Of a stretch of 64,000 nucleotides of DNA, positions 46,126-54,849 are shown in pieces. The notes beneath the pieces are model-generated. The model saw only the letters and a list, made by a program, of their open reading frames with translations. It was not told where the DNA came from and did no database searches. The translations under genes were made by a program, and so were the position numbers. Origin of the DNA: Streptomyces tuirus (GTDB lineage: Bacteria > Actinomycetota > Actinomycetes > Streptomycetales > Streptomycetaceae); assembly GCA_018195615.1 (NCBI GenBank), contig JAGTPG010000002.1, positions 5,511,501 to 5,575,500 of the forward strand. The letters are read 5' to 3'. Each line of letters starts with the position of its first letter. Position 1 is the stretch's first letter.

Positions 46126-47123
46126 CCACCGCCCTGCTGCGCACCGCCGGTGAGCTGCACGCGCGTACGCGTGCGGGCCGCCGCGCCGTGGTGATGACCA
46201 TGGGCGCCCTGCACGAGGGCCACGCCACGCTGATCCGCACCGCGCGCGGGATCGCGGGCCGCGACGGCGAGGTCGTCGTCACGGTCTTCGTCAACCCGCT
46301 GCAGTTCGGCAAGGGCGAGGACCTCGACCGCTACCCGCGCACCCTGGACGCCGACCTCAAGATCGCCGAGGCGTCGGGCGCGGACGTCGTGTTCGCCCCC
46401 GCCGTCGACGAGGTCTACCCGGGCGGCGAACCCCAGGTCCGCATCACCGCCGGCCCCATGGGCGAACGCCTGGAGGGCTCCTCCCGCCCCGGCCACTTCG
46501 ACGGCATGCTCACGGTCGTCGCCAAGCTGCTGCACCTCACCCGCCCCGACGTCGCCCTGTACGGCCAGAAGGACGCCCAGCAGCTCGCCCTGATCCGCCG
46601 CATGGTGCGGGACCTGAACTTCGGCGTGGAGATCGTCGGCGTCCCCACCGTCCGCGAGGAGGACGGCCTGGCCCTGTCCAGCCGCAACCGCTACCTCTCG
46701 CCCGCCGAGCGGCGCACCGCCCTCGCCCTGTCCGGGGCCCTGTTCGCGGGCCAGGACCGGCACGCCGCGCAGGAGGCGCTGCGCGCCCGGGCCCGCGAAG
46801 TGCCCGCCACACGCGCGCGTGCGGAGGCCCTCAGCGCCATAGGGGAGTCCCGCGCGGCAGCGGACGCGCACGCCGTCGCGACAGCCGTCCCGGGCGGCCC
46901 GGCCGCCGTCCGCGCGGCCGCCCGCCAGGTCCTCGACGAGGCCGCCCGCCTCGATCCGCCGCTGGCCCTGGACTACCTCGCACTGGTCGACCCGTCCGAC
47001 TTCACCGAGATCGGGGACGACTTCACCGGCGAGGCGGTCCTCGCCGTCGCCGCCCGGGTCGGGACGACCCGGCTGATCGACAACGTCCCCCTGACCTTCG
47101 GAACCATCGGAGCCGCCTCGTGA
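46122..47123 (+). CDS. panC: Pantothenate synthetase
   Basis: PanC joins pantoate and beta-alanine with ATP to make pantothenate, the precursor of CoA. The 333-residue protein has MTMGALHEGHATLIRTAR, VVTVFVNPLQFGKGEDLDRYPRT, VALYGQKDAQQLALIRRMV and VREEDGLALSSRNRYL. Its ATG overlaps the stop of the DUF2520 gene and its stop overlaps the nadB GTG, so the four-gene string is coupled. Length is slightly above E. coli PanC (283) through a C-terminal Ala-rich stretch. Confidence 0.95.
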   Translation: MTTALLRTAGELHARTRAGRRAVVMTMGALHEGHATLIRTARGIAGRDGEVVVTVFVNPLQFGKGEDLDRYPRTLDADLKIAEASGADVVFAPAVDEVYPGGEPQVRITAGPMGERLEGSSRPGHFDGMLTVVAKLLHLTRPDVALYGQKDAQQLALIRRMVRDLNFGVEIVGVPTVREEDGLALSSRNRYLSPAERRTALALSGALFAGQDRHAAQEALRARAREVPATRARAEALSAIGESRAAADAHAVATAVPGGPAAVRAAARQVLDEAARLDPPLALDYLALVDPSDFTEIGDDFTGEAVLAVAARVGTTRLIDNVPLTFGTIGAAS

Positions 47124-48825
47124 CCGCCACAGGCATACGACTGCACGCCCCCGCCCCGGGTGGTCCATCTCCGCGGACGTGGTCGTCGTCGGCTCCGGTG
47201 TCGCCGGCCTGACCGCGGCCCTGCGCTGCGAGGCGGCCGGCCTGCACACCGTCGTCGTCACCAAGGCCCGCCTCGACGACGGCTCCACCCGCTGGGCCCA
47301 GGGCGGCATCGCCGCGGCCCTCGGCGAGGGCGACACCCCGAACAGCACCTGGACGACACCCTGGTCGCTGGCGCGGGCCTGTGCGACGAGGAAGCGGTCC
47401 GGCTCCTCGTCACCGAGGGCCCCGACGCCGTACGCCGCCTCATCGAGACCGGCGCCCAGTTCGACCAGTCCGCCGAGGGCAGCCTGGAACTCACCCGCGA
47501 GGGCGGCCACCACCGCCGCCGCATCGCCCACGCCGGCGGCGACGCCACCGGCGCCGAGATCTCGCGCGCCCTGGTCGAGGCAGTACGCGCGCGTGGCCTG
47601 CGCACGATCGAGAACGCGCTCGTCCTGGACCTCCTCACGGACGCCGAGGGCCGCACCGCGGGCGTCACCCTGCACGTCATGGGCGAGGGCCAGCACGACG
47701 GCGTGGGAGCGGTCCACGCCCCCGCCGTGGTCCTCGCGACCGGCGGCATGGGACAGGTCTTCTCGGCGACCACCAACCCGTCGGTGTCGACGGGCGACGG
47801 TGTGGCGCTCGCGCTCCGGGCCGGCGCTGAAGTCAGCGACCTGGAGTTCGTCCAGTTCCACCCCACGGTCCTGTTCCTGGGCCCGGACGCGGAGGGCCAG
47901 CAGCCCCTGGTCTCCGAGGCGGTCCGGGGCGAGGGCGCCCACCTGGTCGACGCCGACGGTGTGCGCTTCATGGCCGGGCAGCACGAACTGGCCGAACTCG
48001 CCCCGCGCGACATCGTCGCCAAGGGCATCACGCGCCGCATGCAGGAGCGGGACGCCGAGCACATGTACCTCGACGCCCGGCACTTCGGCGCCGACATGTG
48101 GGAACACCGCTTCCCGACGATCCTCGCCGCCTGCCGCGCCCACGGCATCGACCCGGTCACCGAGCCCATCCCGATCGCCCCCGCCGCCCACTACGCCTCC
48201 GGCGGCGTCCGCACCGACTCCCACGGCCGTACGACCGTGCCCGGCCTGTACGCGTGCGGCGAGGTCGCCTGCACCGGCGTGCACGGCGCCAACCGCCTGG
48301 CCTCCAACTCCCTCCTCGAAGGCCTGGTCTACGCCGAGCGCATCGCCGCCGACATCGCCGCGACCGGCCGCCACGCGCGCGTGCCGCAGCCGCTCCCGCA
48401 CCGGGAGACCCCGAGCACCCCCTGCAGACCCCGAGGCCCGCTTCACGATCCAGCGGATCATGACCAACGGGGCCGGCGTCCTGCGCTCGGAGGGGTCCCT
48501 GTCGAAGGCCGCCGACCGGCTCCAGCAACTGCACACCGACGCCCGCGAGGCCCTCGCCGAGAACGGCAAGACCGCCGAGCCCGGCGTCGACACCTGGGAG
48601 GCCACCAACCTGCTGTGCGTGGCCCGCGTCCTGGTCGCCGCCGCCCGGCTGCGCGAGGAGACCCGGGGCTGCCACTGGCGCGAGGACCGCCCCGAGCGGG
48701 ACGACACCGCCTGGCGGCGCCACATCGTCGTACGCCTGAACCCCGACCGCACGCTGGCCGTGCACACCACGGACACCACACACTTCCCTACGACCTTCCC
48801 GCCCCAGGCCCCCCAGGAGCAGTGA
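47120..48825 (+). CDS. nadB: L-aspartate oxidase, four apparent frameshifts
   Basis: NadB is an FAD enzyme that oxidises aspartate to iminoaspartate for NAD synthesis. Recognisable parts are DVVVVGSGVAGLTAALRCE, TRWAQGGIAAALGEGDTP, ATGGMGQVFSATTNP, FVQFHPTVLF, APAAHYASGGVRTD and GVHGANRLASNSLLEGLVY. The frame changes four times, each consistent with one missing base (near 47158-47160, 47336-47339, and two in 48405-48440). With four bases restored the gene is 1710 long, 569 residues, in one frame from GTG 47120. It overlaps panC (GTGA). nadA is not in the window. Confidence 0.9.
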
Positions 48826-48830
48826 CCGAC

Positions 48831-49804
48831 GTGAGCACCCCCGACCTTCCCTCGCCCCGTCCGGAGGCTGCGGCGACGGCTGCGCCTGCGGCGCGGACGA
48901 AGTGACCTACCTCGAGTGCGGCCTGGACCCCGCGCTCGCCCAGCTCCTGGCCGACGCCGGCCTCGACCCCGTCGAGGTCGAGGACATCGCCAACGTGGCC
49001 ATCCAGGAGGACCTGGCCCACGGCGTGGACGTGACCACGGTCGCGACGATCCCCGAGGACGCGGTCGCCACCGCCGACTTCACCGCACGCGAGTCGGGCG
49101 TCGTCGCCGGCCTGCGCATCGCCGAAGCCGTCATCTCGGTCGTCTGCGAGGAGGAGCTGGAGATCGAGCGCCACGCGGAGGACGGCGACCGGGTCGAGGC
49201 GGGCCAGAAGCTCCTCTCGGTCACCACCCGCACCCGCGACCTCCTCACGGCCGAGCGCAGCGCGCTGAACGTCCTGTGCCGGCTGTCGGGCATCGCCACC
49301 GCCACGCGCGCGTGGGCGGACGTCCTGGACGGCACGAAGGCCAAGGTCCGCGACACCCGCAAGACGACCCCCGGCCTGCGCGGCCTCGAAAAGTACGCGG
49401 TCCGCTGCGGCGGCGGCGTCAACCACCGCATGTCCCTCTCGGACGCGGCCCTCGTCAAGGACAACCACGTGGTCGCCGCGGGCGGCGTCGCCCAGGCCTT
49501 CAAGGCGGTCCGCGAACGCTTCCCCGACGTCCCCATCGAGGTCGAGGTCGACACCCTGCACCAGCTCCGCGAGGTCCTGGACGCCGGCGCCGACCTGATC
49601 CTCCTGGACAACTTCACGCCGGGCGAGTGCGAGGAGGCGGTCGCCCTCGTCCAGGGCCGCGCCGCCCTGGAGGCGTCGGGCCGCCTCACCCTCGACAACG
49701 CCAAGGCGTACGCGGACACCGGCGTCGACTACCTGGCCGTCGGAGCCCTCACCCACTCCTCGCCGATCCTGGACATCGGCCTGGACCTCCGGCCGGCGGA
49801 GTAG
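48831..49804 (+). CDS. nadC: Nicotinate-nucleotide pyrophosphorylase (quinolinate PRTase), one apparent frameshift
   Basis: NadC converts quinolinate and PRPP to nicotinate mononucleotide with CO2 release. The core shows VAIQEDLAHGVDVTTVA, TAERSALNVLCRLSGIAT, VRDTRKTTPGLRGLEKYAVRCGGGVNHR and VDTLHQLREVLDAGADLILLDNF. The open core frame begins at 48902, but one base restored near 48861-48862 connects it to GTG 48831 and adds a Cys-rich leader, GGCGDGCACGADE. Corrected length is 324. The start follows nadB by 5 bases. The leader cysteines suggest metal binding. Confidence 0.93.
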
Positions 49805-49821
49805 GGGAGCGGGTACGGGCC

Positions 49822-50619
49822 ATGCTGCTGACGATCGACGTAGGCAACACCCACACCGTCCTCGGCCTGTTCGACGGCGACGAGATCGTCGAACACTGGC
49901 GCATCTCCACGGACGCGCGCCGCACCGCCGACGAACTGGCTGTCCTGCTCCAGGGCCTGATGGGCATGCACCCGCTCCTCGGCGACGAACTGGGCGACGG
50001 CATCGACGGCATCGCCATCTGCGCGACCGTCCCCTCGGTCCTGCACGAGCTCCGCGAGGTGACGCGCCGCTACTACGGAGACGTCCCGGCGGTCCTCGTC
50101 GAACCGGGCGTCAAGACGGGCGTGCCGATCCTCACGGACAACCCCAAGGAGGTCGGCGCGGACCGCATCATCAACGCGGTCGCGGCGGTCGAGCTCTACG
50201 GCGGCCCGGCCATCGTGGTCGACTTCGGCACGGCGACGACGTTCGACGCGGTGAGCGCGCGCGGCGAGTACGTCGGCGGGGTCATCGCCCCGGGCATCGA
50301 GATCTCCGTCGAGGCCCTCGGCGTCCGCGGCGCCCAACTCCGCAAGATCGAGGTGGCCCGGCCCCGCAGCATCATCGGCAAGAACACGGTCGAGGCGATG
50401 CAGTCGGGCATCATCTACGGTTTCGCCGGCCAGGTCGACGGGGTCGTCAACCGCATGGCCCGCGAGTTGTCGGAGGACCCCGACGACGTCACCGTCATCG
50501 CCACGGGTGGGCTCGCGCCGATGGTCCTGGGCGAGTCGTCGGTCATCGACGAGCATGAGCCGTGGCTGACGCTGATCGGGTTGCGGTTGGTGTACGAGCG
50601 GAACGTGTCGCGTATGTGA
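49822..50619 (+). CDS. coaX: Type III pantothenate kinase
   Basis: CoaX phosphorylates pantothenate, the first step to CoA; type III enzymes are not inhibited by CoA. The 265-residue ASKHA-fold protein has the phosphate loop LLTIDVGNTHTVLGLFDG, EVGADRIINAVAA, VVDFGTATTFDAV and TGGLAPM. It follows nadC by 17 bases, making one operon for pantothenate and NAD synthesis. The ATG at 49822 fits the family start. Confidence 0.95.
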   Translation: MLLTIDVGNTHTVLGLFDGDEIVEHWRISTDARRTADELAVLLQGLMGMHPLLGDELGDGIDGIAICATVPSVLHELREVTRRYYGDVPAVLVEPGVKTGVPILTDNPKEVGADRIINAVAAVELYGGPAIVVDFGTATTFDAVSARGEYVGGVIAPGIEISVEALGVRGAQLRKIEVARPRSIIGKNTVEAMQSGIIYGFAGQVDGVVNRMARELSEDPDDVTVIATGGLAPMVLGESSVIDEHEPWLTLIGLRLVYERNVSRM

Positions 50620-51063
50620 GTCGGTGCCGGTGCCGGTGCCGGGTGGGTGCGCAACCCGGCGGAGCGGGGTACCGCTGCGCCCACCCTCCCCCAAGCTCTC
50701 GACTTCTCCCCCAAGTTCTCGGCTTCGCTCGAACAGGGGGGACCCCCATGAGCAGGGGGGACCCCCATCGCCCCAGCGGCACGACTGCCCGCAGCGGCGG
50801 CCTGCGGCAGCTCAGCCGAGACGCGCCCGCACCCGCCGTCGCACGGAAGGGGACGTGTCGGGGGGTGTCCGCCCGCAGCGGTTGGCGCGTCAACGGACAG
50901 CGAGTCGGTGTCCGACCCCATCGCGCCGTTCCGAGGACGGACACCCCCCGGCGCGGCCCCGCCCCACCACCGGCGCGTCGCGTACCCCGCCCACCCGAGT
51001 GGTCCCCCACGCCACACCCACCCGCTATGTCGAATTTGTCTGATTAGCGCGTATCGTCGCCGC
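50620..51063. other. Long intergenic region with repeat-family sequence
   Basis: The 444-base gap between coaX and the 51064 gene holds repeat copy C (50686-50790) and otherwise low-complexity GC-rich DNA. I see no convincing gene; open frames here are Arg/Pro-rich shadows. The last ~40 bases (GTCGAATTTGTCTGATTAG near 51028-51046) are AT-richer and may hold the promoter of the next gene. Confidence 0.6.
50686..50790 (+). repeat. Repeat copy C, composite
   Basis: The element begins CTCCCCCAAGCTCTCGACTT, then an imperfect second copy with CAAGTTCTCGGCTTCGCTCG, and ends in a part (50753-50790) that is the exact inverse of 22343-22381. GACCCCCAT occurs twice within it. It resembles a short sequence I recall as common between Streptomyces genes. 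Confidence 0.75.
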
Positions 51064-51810
51064 ATGCCCACGCCATACGGATCCCGCGGCGGCATGGCGT
51101 TCGGCGTGGAGGAGCTGCGTGTGCTCCGCCGCGCTCTCGCCCTCGCCCTCCACCCCACCTCTGCCTCATCCGACGACGTCCAGGACTGCCTCCGCCTCGC
51201 AGAGTCGCTCGACGAGGCGATGCGGGAGGGAGCCCGGCTGCGTGCCTTCCTCGTGGCCGACCTCGGCCGGTACCGTGCCGCCCTCCCCGGTACCGCCGCC
51301 GGCTATCTCACCCTCCTGGACGAGGCACTGGGCGCCGGATACCGCCCCCACCCCGACGACCTCGCCGCTCTCCGGGCCCTGCGCGGCAACCCCACCGCCG
51401 CCGCCCTACTGGACCGTTGCCGCAACCTCACCGAGCAGCACGCGCCCGTCTGCCCGCGTCAGCACTCACCGGCCGCCCCCACCACCCCCGCGATTCCCCC
51501 GCCCAAGATTCCCACCGTCCCGGCCTCCCGCACCCGCACCCGCCTCCGCCTCCGCCTCCACCTCCTGCCCATCCCCGGAGGCCTCGCCGACACCGCCCCG
51601 GACTCCGCCAAGGACAACCCGGAGAAGAAGCCCGCGCGAAAGCCGGCCGCCCCGAAGCCCGCCCCCAAGCCCACCCCGGCCCCGACCCCCGCACCGGCCC
51701 CGGGCGCCCCGAAGCCCTCCCGCCCCATCCCCACCCCTGGCGAGGTCTTCCCGCGCCGCAAGCCCACCCCGCCACCCCCCGCGAACCCCCAGCAGCTCGC
51801 CGCGGGCTGA
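51064..51810 (+). CDS. Unknown protein with Pro-rich C-terminus
   Basis: I do not recognise a family with known function. The 248-residue protein has a helical N-terminal part (about 10-125: GVEELRVLRRALALALHP, AGYLTLLDEAL, DDLAALRALRGNPTAAALLDR) and a low-complexity tail of Pro, Ala, Thr and Lys. No signal peptide or membrane segment is seen. A start at ATG 51094 (MAFGVEELR) is possible. Its neighbour is the small membrane gene 18 bases downstream. Confidence 0.7.
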   Translation: MPTPYGSRGGMAFGVEELRVLRRALALALHPTSASSDDVQDCLRLAESLDEAMREGARLRAFLVADLGRYRAALPGTAAGYLTLLDEALGAGYRPHPDDLAALRALRGNPTAAALLDRCRNLTEQHAPVCPRQHSPAAPTTPAIPPPKIPTVPASRTRTRLRLRLHLLPIPGGLADTAPDSAKDNPEKKPARKPAAPKPAPKPTPAPTPAPAPGAPKPSRPIPTPGEVFPRRKPTPPPPANPQQLAAG

Positions 51811-51828
51811 CGTGGCTACTCTGGAGCC

Positions 51829-52017
51829 ATGGACTACGTCTCCGCGCTCCTGCCCCCGGCCGTCATGGCCGTCTTCTTCATCGGCGTGATCCGGGTGATC
51901 GTGAAGACACAGGGCGGCGCCAACAAGGCCAAGGAGGACGCGGCCGTGGACGCCGCCCTCGCGCGCGTGAAGGGCGCCCGGCAGCCCTCCGCGACGCCCC
52001 CGAAGGCCGACGCCTGA
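51829..52017 (+). CDS. Small single-pass membrane protein
   Basis: The 62-residue protein has one transmembrane segment (LLPPAVMAVFFIGVIRVIV) and a charged tail (KTQGGANKAKEDAAVDAALARVKGA). Similar tiny membrane genes occur in this locus in Streptomyces by memory. Function is unknown. CTGGAG lies just upstream of the ATG. Confidence 0.72.
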   Translation: MDYVSALLPPAVMAVFFIGVIRVIVKTQGGANKAKEDAAVDAALARVKGARQPSATPPKADA

Positions 52018-52070
52018 CGGCCCCCCGCCGACGCCTGACCGCCCCCGCCGACGGCGTACGACTCCGCGAC

Positions 52071-52105
52071 GCGCTACGCGCTACGCGCTACGCGCTACGC
52101 GCGAC
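52071..52105. repeat. Heptamer tandem repeat
   Basis: GCGCTAC is repeated four times in a row (52071-52098), followed by a degenerate GCGCGAC. It lies between the small membrane gene and the BlaI-type regulator gene, in a gap of 183 bases without a gene. Confidence 0.85.
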
Positions 52106-52200
52106 ACACTTTCGAGTCGTACGCCCTTTTTGTTCCCGTTCGCCGGTGAAGCGCACGTCCGCCACGCCATTACCGAGATCTCCCACTATTGTTCTGAGCT

Positions 52201-52842
52201 GTGCCTCGCCCATTGGGAGAACTCGAAGACGCGGTCATGTCGCGGGTGTGGAAGTGGAACCGCCCGGTGACCGTTCGAGAAGTCCTGGAAGATCTTCAGA
52301 AGGAGCGGTCCATCGCGTACACCACCGTGATGACCGTTTTGGACAATCTCCATCAGAAGGGCTGGGTGCGCCGCGAGGCGGAAGGCCGTGCCTATCGATA
52401 TGAGGCGGTCTCCACGCGCGCCGCCTACGCCGCCGCCCTGATGAACGACGCCTGGTCGCAGAGCGACAACCCCGCCGCGGCTCTCGTCGCCTTCTTCGGC
52501 ATGATGAGCGAGGAACAGCGACAGGCTCTCAGCGATGCCGTACGCATCGTCCAGGGCCCGGAAACCCAGAAACCGACCGAACCGTCGGAATCGGCCGAAC
52601 CGCAGCAACGAACGGAACGGACTCAACCCGCGGAACCCGCGGAACCCGCGGAACCCGCGGAACCCGCGGAACCGGCAGAACCCGGGAAGGCCCCGGCTCC
52701 CCGGAGAACCCGCCTCCGCTCAGGACCCCGGCGGGCGATAGCGTCCGCTCATGTCCGCGAAGAGCCCCGAAGCCCCCGCAAAAGCCATCACCGTCCGACG
52801 GGCCCGTACCAGCGATGTCCCGGCCGTGCGCGGTCTCCTTGA
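52201..52842 (+). CDS. BlaI/MecI/CopY-family transcriptional regulator, 3' end uncertain
   Basis: The N-terminal ~120 residues are a BlaI/MecI winged helix (PLGELEDAVMSRVWKWNRPVTVREVLEDLQ, YTTVMTVLDNLHQKGWVRRE, EGRAYRYEAV). Such regulators repress targets until inactivated by a protease or ligand; no BlaR-type partner is next to it. The C-terminus carries five exact 9-base repeats (52627-52671) coding Pro-Ala-Glu. The open frame runs 92 bases into the downstream acetyltransferase gene, so the natural stop may be earlier and another base may be missing near the repeats. Confidence 0.82.
   Translation: MPRPLGELEDAVMSRVWKWNRPVTVREVLEDLQKERSIAYTTVMTVLDNLHQKGWVRREAEGRAYRYEAVSTRAAYAAALMNDAWSQSDNPAAALVAFFGMMSEEQRQALSDAVRIVQGPETQKPTEPSESAEPQQRTERTQPAEPAEPAEPAEPAEPAEPGKAPAPRRTRLRSGPRRAIASAHVREEPRSPRKSHHRPTGPYQRCPGRARSP
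52627..52680. repeat. Nine-base tandem repeat in the BlaI-type gene
   Basis: CCCGCGGAA occurs five times exactly (52627-52671) plus one diverged unit (52672-52680), coding a Pro-Ala-Glu run. The copy number is likely to vary between strains. Confidence 0.85.
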
Positions 52843-53284
52843 CGCCTACGTCCGCGGCCGCATCCTGCTCGACAAAGCGACGGTGACGCTTTACGAGGAC
52901 ATCCAGGAGTTCTGGGTCGCGGAACGGGACGACAACGCCGAGGTCGTCGGCTGCGGCGCGCTGCACGTGATGTGGGAAGACCTCGCGGAAGTCCGTACTC
53001 TCGCGGTGAAGCCCGGGCTGAAGGGCGCGGGCGTCGGACACCAGTTGCTGGAGAAGTTGCTGCACACCGCCCGCTGGCTCGGCGTTCGCCGGGTTTTCTG
53101 TCTGACCTTCGAAGTGGACTTCTTCACCAAGCACGGCTTCGTGGAGATCGGCGAGACGCCCGTCGACACGGATGTCTACGCGGAGCTGCTGCGTTCCTAT
53201 GACGAGGGTGTCGCGGAGTTCCTCGGTCTCGAACGAGTGAAACCGAACACCTTGGGCAACAGCCGGATGCTTCTGCATCTGTGA
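52751..53284 (+). CDS. GNAT N-acetyltransferase, N-acetylglutamate synthase-like
   Basis: The 177-residue GNAT protein has the acetyl-CoA loop region VRTLAVKPGLKGAGVGHQLLEKLLHTAR and VFCLTFEVDFFTKHGFVEIG. The sequence is close, as I recall, to the short actinobacterial ArgA-like enzyme that acetylates glutamate or glutamine for arginine synthesis (Rv2747 type). That role is plausible but not certain. ATG 52751 begins just upstream of the family domain. Confidence 0.85.
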   Translation: MSAKSPEAPAKAITVRRARTSDVPAVRGLLDAYVRGRILLDKATVTLYEDIQEFWVAERDDNAEVVGCGALHVMWEDLAEVRTLAVKPGLKGAGVGHQLLEKLLHTARWLGVRRVFCLTFEVDFFTKHGFVEIGETPVDTDVYAELLRSYDEGVAEFLGLERVKPNTLGNSRMLLHL

Positions 53285-53491
53285 TCATCAGGGCGGCCAC
53301 AAGTCGGGACACAAGACCGGCACAACATCGGCCACAACACCTCCCCGCCCGGTTCGTCAAGACATATTCCGCGCCGCCGCCCCTGCCCAGGTGCCCTATG
53401 TCCGAAACGCGCACGTTTCCGGACGGAGCCCGGGCTGCCGGTCTCTGCCGAGGGTTTGTGTTTTTCCGGCAAAAGCGGTTTGCTTTCCGAC

Positions 53492-53513
53492 GTACTGCAG
53501 TACTGCATATAAC
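53492..53513 (+). promoter_or_regulatory. Palindrome and -10 element before lsr2
   Basis: GTACTGCAGTAC at 53492-53503 is a perfect 12-bp palindrome, directly followed by TATAAC at 53508-53513, a likely -10 hexamer. TACTGCA is also directly repeated (53493-53499 and 53501-53507). The palindrome occupies the spacer, where a bound protein would block or reshape the promoter. The rest of the 296-base gap (53285-53580) holds no convincing gene. Confidence 0.55.
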
Positions 53514-53580
53514 AGGGGACGGCGATACGGCGGACGCCGGCACACCCCCGGCCCTGAAGATATCGATGAAAGGAAATCCG

Positions 53581-53916
53581 GTGGCACAGAAGGTTCAGGT
53601 CCTTCTTGTCGACGACCTCGACGGCGGCGAGGCGGACGAGACCGTGACGTTCGCGCTGGACGGCAAGACGTACGAGATCGATCTCACCACCTCCAATGCG
53701 GACAAGCTCCGTGGCCTTCTCGAGCCTTACGTGAAGGGCGGTCGTCGTACCGGAGGCCGTTCTTCGGGTGGGCGCGGAAAGGCGCGTGCGGCGTCGAGCG
53801 GCAGCCAGGACACCGCGGCCATCCGCGCCTGGGCGAAGGAGAACGGCTACGAGGTCAACGACCGCGGCCGTGTTCCCGCGACCATTCGCGAGGCCTACGA
53901 GAAGGCCAACGGCTGA
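53581..53916 (+). CDS. lsr2: Lsr2-like nucleoid-associated protein
   Basis: Lsr2 bridges and coats AT-rich DNA and silences horizontally acquired genes and secondary-metabolite clusters in Streptomyces. The 111-residue protein has the N-terminal dimerisation domain (VQVLLVDDLDGGEADETVTFALDGKTYEIDL), a Gly/Arg-rich linker and the C-terminal AT-hook-like domain (IRAWAKENGYEVNDRGRVPATIREAY, RGR core). GTG 53581 is used with AAAGGAAA upstream. It is a candidate silencer of the AT-rich linaridin promoters in this window. Confidence 0.95.
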   Translation: MAQKVQVLLVDDLDGGEADETVTFALDGKTYEIDLTTSNADKLRGLLEPYVKGGRRTGGRSSGGRGKARAASSGSQDTAAIRAWAKENGYEVNDRGRVPATIREAYEKANG

Positions 53917-53965
53917 ACAGCGGCAACCACCACCGGCCCTGCGCACGCAGGGGCGGCGGCTGGTC

Positions 53966-54849
53966 TCACGCGCGCCGCAGCCGGACCCGGTGGCAGTGTG
54001 TGGCCACCGTGTCCACCAGGCGTACGAGATCGGGGGCGCTTCCACCGCCCCCCAAGGCCGACAGCGTCGGCAGCGAGGCCTCGACCTCGCATCCCGGCTC
54101 GGGGGGCCGCAGCCACACAGCGGCCCCCTGGGAACCAGCCCGTCCCAGGGAGCGCGGGCACCCACCGCGCGAGCCGGCCTCCTGGGGCAACGGGACATCG
54201 GCCTCACGAGGCAGCAGCCCGCCCTCCCGGGGTAACCGTCCGCCCGTCTCACCGGGCAGGAACGCCTCCGCCTCACCGGGCAGGAACGCCTCCGCCTCGC
54301 GGGGCTGCGGTGGATCCCCCTGAGGCGGCAGCCCGCCTGTCCCGCAGGGCAGCAGCCCGTCCCTCCGGGACAACCCGCCCATCCCCCGGGGCAGTGGCCC
54401 CTGGGTCCCGCAGGGCGACAGAGCGCCCGCCCCGCAGGGCAGCGGCGCCTCCATCACGCACCCCGTGCCGATCGCCCTCAGATCGAGCGCCAGCGTTCCC
54501 CACTCCAGCCACTCCAGCAGCCCGGGCAGTTCCTCCGCGCTGCCCGCGGCGACCAGCAGCCGCATCCGGTCGCCCCGCAGAGCCACCGGAGAGCCGGGCC
54601 GCAGATGCCGCAGCGCCGCGTGTCCCGCCGCGGCCGGAACGTCCAGGACGTCGAACCGCGCCCCCACCACCAGCCGCACCGGATCCCCGGGCACCGTCGG
54701 CCAGCCCAGCTCGTTCTCGTACCACCGCCGGACCTGACCGGTCGGGGAGGGGCGATCCGCACCACGGCAGCCACTCGCGTCGGACGCCCGGCGGGCGGCG
54801 GGACCACCTGGGACGTGGACGCGGTCACGGAGCGATGGGCGCCGAACAT
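53966..54849 (-). CDS. SCO3374-family protein with repeat-rich C-terminus, one apparent frameshift
   Basis: The protein sits between lsr2 and clpC, where S. coelicolor has SCO3374 by my memory; the function is unknown. A base missing near 54731-54737 joins the N-terminal frame (MFGAHRSVTASTSQVV) to RRWYENELGWPTVPGDPVRLVVG; corrected length is 294. The middle half is made of short repeats (LPRGMGGL, LPCGTGGLPPQG, EAFLPGE twice). The 24-base unit at 54248-54271 is repeated exactly at 54272-54295. Starts at ATG 54849 or GTG 54828 are both possible. Confidence 0.72.
54248..54295. repeat. 24-base exact tandem duplication
   Basis: Two adjacent identical 24-base units lie in the SCO3374-family gene and code for an eight-residue repeat (EAEAFLPG). 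It is the clearest of several diverged repeats in that gene. Confidence 0.85.

Noticed and set aside
52071..52105. A CRISPR array
   Set aside because: The units are 7 bases long with no spacers and no cas genes nearby. The same applies to the 9-base and 24-base tandem repeats.
53281..53580. A longer lsr2 gene starting at 53281
   Set aside because: The upstream 100 codons have no family sequence and cover the palindrome and -10 element. Lsr2 proteins are about 110 residues long, matching the GTG at 53581.
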